A stretch of 64,000 bases of DNA from Natrinema halophilum (GTDB taxonomy: Archaea; Halobacteriota; Halobacteria; Halobacteriales; Natrialbaceae). The notes under the pieces were generated by a model, which saw nothing but the letters and a program-made list of their open reading frames with translations, ran no database searches and was not told where the DNA came from. The stretch spans positions 1,054,001 to 1,118,000 of the forward strand of contig NZ_CP058601.1 of NCBI RefSeq assembly GCF_013402815.2, written 5' to 3'. This document shows positions 61,628 through 64,000 of the stretch, piece after piece (position 1 is the stretch's first letter; each line of letters begins with the position of its first letter). The translations under genes and the position numbers were made by a program.

Positions 61628-63355
61628 ATGAGCGGTGACAGCGAGTTCAATTACGGGAAAGATGAGACGTTGCGGAGCCGAGAAGTGACGGAAGGTGCCG
61701 ACAAGGCACCGCACAGAGCCATGTTCCGTGCGATGGGATTCGACGACGACGACTTCGGCGCGCCGATGATCGGTGTTCCGAATCCCGCGGCAGACATCAC
61801 GCCGTGTAACGTTCACCTGGACGACGTCGCCGAGTCCGCACTCGAGGGGATAGACGAGGCTGGAGGGATGCCGATCGAATTCGGGACGATCACCATCTCA
61901 GACGCCATCTCGATGGGAACCGAGGGAATGAAAGCCTCGCTGATCTCCCGGGAACTCATCGCCGACTCGGTCGAACTCGTCACGTTCGGGGAGCGCATGG
62001 ACGGACTGGTCACCATCGGCGGCTGTGACAAGAACATGCCCGGAATGATGATGGCGTCCATTCGGACCGACCTCCCGTCGGTCTTCCTCTACGGGGGTTC
62101 CATCATGCCCGGCGAGCACGAGGGACGCGAGATCACCGTCCAGAACCTCTTCGAGGGCGTCGGTGCCGTCGCGGACGGAGAAATGTCGAGCGAGGAACTC
62201 GACGAAATGGAACGGAATGCCTGTCCCGGCGCCGGCTCCTGCGGTGGCATGTTCACCGCGAACACGATGGCATCGATTTCGGAGGCGCTCGGGTTCGCCC
62301 CACTCGGCAGCGCCAGTCCGCCCGCTGAGGGCAATTCGCGCTACGAGGTCGCCCGCGAGGCCGGCGAACTCGCCGTCGAAGCCGTCAAAGAGCAACGAAA
62401 ACCATCCGACTTCCTCAGCAGGGAGTCGTTCGAGAACGCGATCGCCCTCCAGGTCGCCGTCGGCGGCTCGACTAACGCCGTCTTGCACCTGCTGGCGATG
62501 GCCGCCGAAGCCGGGGTCGAACTCTCCATCGAGGAGTTCGACCAGATCAGCCAGCGCACCCCGAAGATAGCCGACCTCCAGCCCGGTGGCCAGCGGGTAA
62601 TGCAGGACCTCCACGAAGTCGGCGGCGTCCCAGTCGTCTTGAACGCCCTCTACGAGGCGGATCTGCTCCACGGAGACGCGCTGACGGTTACGGGCAACTC
62701 GATCGGCGAAGAACTCGAGCGACTCGATCCACCGACGATCGAAGATCTCGACGCAGACTTCCTCTACACCGTCGACGAGCCGAAAAACGAGCAGGGGGCG
62801 ATTCGAATCCTGACCGGGAACCTCGCGCCCGGCGGTTCGGTCCTCAAGGTTACCGGCGACGACGATCTCCACCACGAAGGTCCCGTCCGCGTCTTCGAAG
62901 ACGAGGAAAACGCCATGGCGTACGTCCAAGAGGGACACGTCGAGAGCGGCGACGTGATCGTCATCCGCAACGAGGGGCCTCAAGGCGGGCCCGGAATGCG
63001 GGAGATGCTGGGCGTCACGAGCGCGGTCGCGGGTCAGGGTCACGCTGAAGACGTCGCACTCATCACCGACGGCCGCTTTTCCGGTGCCACGCGCGGGTTC
63101 TCGATCGGCCACGTAGCTCCGGAGGCGTTCGCGGGCGGCCCCATCGGCCTCATCGAGGATGGCGACGTGGTCACCATCGACATCGCCGAGCGGACCCTCG
63201 AGGTGGACGTCGACGACGACGAACTCGAGGCCCGACGTGAGGAGTGGGAGCAACCCGAGCCGAACTACGAGACCGGCGTCCTGGCCAAATTTGGCCGCGA
63301 TTTCGGGTCGGCTGCGAACGGTGCGGTGACTAACCCTGGCGTCAAAGACGAGTAG
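61628..63355 (+). CDS. ilvD: Dihydroxy-acid dehydratase IlvD
   Basis: 575 residues, full length. Cluster-ligand Cys are in ITPCNVHLDD, GGCDKNMPGMMM and CPGAGSCGGMFTANTM; the C-terminal LITDGRFSGATRGFSIGH with its conserved Ser completes the active site. The enzyme makes 2-ketoisovalerate and 2-keto-3-methylvalerate in valine and isoleucine synthesis. No other ilv gene is next to it. The halophile character shows in Glu/Asp-rich loops such as VDVDDDELEARREE. Confidence 0.97.
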   Translation: MSGDSEFNYGKDETLRSREVTEGADKAPHRAMFRAMGFDDDDFGAPMIGVPNPAADITPCNVHLDDVAESALEGIDEAGGMPIEFGTITISDAISMGTEGMKASLISRELIADSVELVTFGERMDGLVTIGGCDKNMPGMMMASIRTDLPSVFLYGGSIMPGEHEGREITVQNLFEGVGAVADGEMSSEELDEMERNACPGAGSCGGMFTANTMASISEALGFAPLGSASPPAEGNSRYEVAREAGELAVEAVKEQRKPSDFLSRESFENAIALQVAVGGSTNAVLHLLAMAAEAGVELSIEEFDQISQRTPKIADLQPGGQRVMQDLHEVGGVPVVLNALYEADLLHGDALTVTGNSIGEELERLDPPTIEDLDADFLYTVDEPKNEQGAIRILTGNLAPGGSVLKVTGDDDLHHEGPVRVFEDEENAMAYVQEGHVESGDVIVIRNEGPQGGPGMREMLGVTSAVAGQGHAEDVALITDGRFSGATRGFSIGHVAPEAFAGGPIGLIEDGDVVTIDIAERTLEVDVDDDELEARREEWEQPEPNYETGVLAKFGRDFGSAANGAVTNPGVKDE

Positions 63356-63474
63356 GCGAATCCGCCTTTCCGGACGTTCTGGCTCGGCGGTTACCCACCG
63401 CGTCGTAACGTTCCCTTCGATTTCCTGCACGAATCTTTCCCGCCCCTGTGACCGAATAGCAGATAGAACGATCC

Positions 63475-63630
63475 ATGTGTAAATATTGCCTCGAATGCGA
63501 CTGGCAGATTAGCATGGCCGGTGGCCATACTGAAAAAGAGGTTTCGAAAAAGGCCATCGAACACTTCGTCGAGACGGGACACACAGTCGATTCGATCCGG
63601 CTTCCACCGCCAGTGATACTCGAAAACTGA
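63475..63630 (+). CDS. 51-residue Cys/His micro-protein
   Basis: The frame codes MCKYCLECDWQISMAGGHTE and goes on KEVSKKAIEHFVETGHTVDS to stop 63628. Cys2, Cys5, Cys8 and three His (18, 33, 40) can form a zinc site. Haloarchaeal relatives have a C-x2-C-x(n)-H-x-H plan with EHF-ETGH at the end, a common micro-protein type of unknown role. No opposing ORF is better. A start near 63475 is the only one in frame. Confidence 0.65.
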   Translation: MCKYCLECDWQISMAGGHTEKEVSKKAIEHFVETGHTVDSIRLPPPVILEN

Positions 63631-63759
63631 CCCACCTCAATCGACGGGTTTCGTTCGTCCGTCGATGCCCGCCGTTTGACTCTGTGGGGGAAGCTGACGC
63701 ACCCGAGAGGTACGGTCGGTCCGTGAATGTACCAGGCGAAACGTACCGATCGATCCCGC

Positions 63760-64000
63760 TTACCCTCGTCGCTCGAGAATTCGATCGATGATCAGCCTTG
63801 TCGATAACAGTTCCTCCTCGTCGGTCGGTTCGCGGCCGCTTGCCCGACGAACCTCGCAGTCGATGCCGCGGCGCTCGAGTTCGGTTTCGATAGCCTCGTC
63901 GTCGAGGTGCTGGTCGTGGCCCAGGGCGATTACGTCGGGATCGATCGTTTCGATCGGGACGAAGATATCCTCCTCGTGACCCAGCATGGCCTCGTCGACG
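63760..64000 (-). CDS. ribL: FAD synthase RibL (5' part missing, runs off the right edge)
   Basis: The visible 79 codons are the C-terminal half of an archaeal cytidylyltransferase-type FAD synthase: [40 protein letters not shown] (the GHDQH motif that contacts the nucleotide), and [16 protein letters not shown] at the end. RibL attaches AMP to FMN using ATP, making FAD, and needs a reduced thiol. The HxGH start motif lies beyond position 64000. An internal ATG at 63987 is within the protein and not the start. Confidence 0.88.
   Translation of the reverse strand, partial: VDEAMLGHEEDIFVPIETIDPDVIALGHDQHLDDEAIETELERRGIDCEVRRASGREPTDEEELLSTRLIIDRILERRG

Noticed and set aside
1-64000. tRNA or rRNA genes
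   Set aside because: No gap shows a T-loop GTTCRANTC with matching acceptor and anticodon arms on either strand, as far as reading by eye allows.

Overview
The window is chromosomal DNA of a haloarchaeon (class Halobacteria, probably the Natrialba/Natrinema side). The evidence is high GC, very acidic proteins, exports with Tat (twin-arginine) signals, many starts with a TATA-like box 24-35 nt upstream and no leader, and archaeal markers: transcription factor TFS, EF-1 beta, TiaS, NreA, a PAC2 proteasome chaperone and a DyP/Dps iron locus. About 65 genes are supported. Most are core or lineage-typical genes in units of one to four genes; there is no rRNA, tRNA, CRISPR array, prophage or large island.

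Layout. 1-5.4 kb: 3' part of a polysaccharide deacetylase-like gene, a candidate class I terpene synthase, an MBL hydrolase, a cysteine-bearing hypothetical gene, and a large pentapeptide-repeat membrane protein. 5.4-13.3 kb: EF-1 beta with a zinc-finger micro-protein, NreA, an AI-2E transporter, DUF302, a CPBP protease with a small acidic partner, DUF7139-like and HalOD1 proteins, an inner-membrane hydrolase and CinA. 13.4-26 kb: Tat subtilase, PLP aminotransferase, Get3/ArsA ATPase, PurF, MutS5-like ATPase, DUF6735-like, HTTM membrane protein, HAD hydrolase, SRPBCC protein. 26-31 kb: a divergent Dps-like ferritin and DyP-like Tat lipoprotein pair, then decayed DNA (frameshifted cupredoxin gene, the tail of a zinc-type dehydrogenase, a 114-bp palindromic element), with DCC and ferredoxin genes between. 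31-46 kb: SDR dehydrogenase, glutathionyl-hydroquinone reductase-like protein, Ca/cation antiporter, orphan DNA methyltransferase, TrkA, purine permease, glutaredoxin, HTH regulator, TiaS, a coupled RNA m5C methyltransferase/PUA-like pair, PAC2 protein, amidase, aldo/keto reductase. 46-52.5 kb: small membrane proteins, a PAPS-reductase-family enzyme, a membrane-tethered HerA-type ATPase, a TnpB (IS1341-type) relic next to an AT-rich patch. 52.8-64 kb: a likely operon running from a RecA/KaiC-like protein to TFS, a Tat beta-propeller, a regulator relic, RFA-P synthase, a Tat alpha-amylase, GT2, IlvD, a zinc micro-protein and the 3' end of RibL.

Most distinctive signals: the terpene-synthase-like protein with properly spaced metal motifs; two inverted copies of a palindromic mobile element about 22 kb apart; a cluster of decaying genes around the second copy; a frameshifted TnpB tail that keeps its guide-RNA end; a HerA ATPase with a C-terminal membrane anchor; and several small duplications at gene starts or ends. 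All alignments and percentages were judged by eye.
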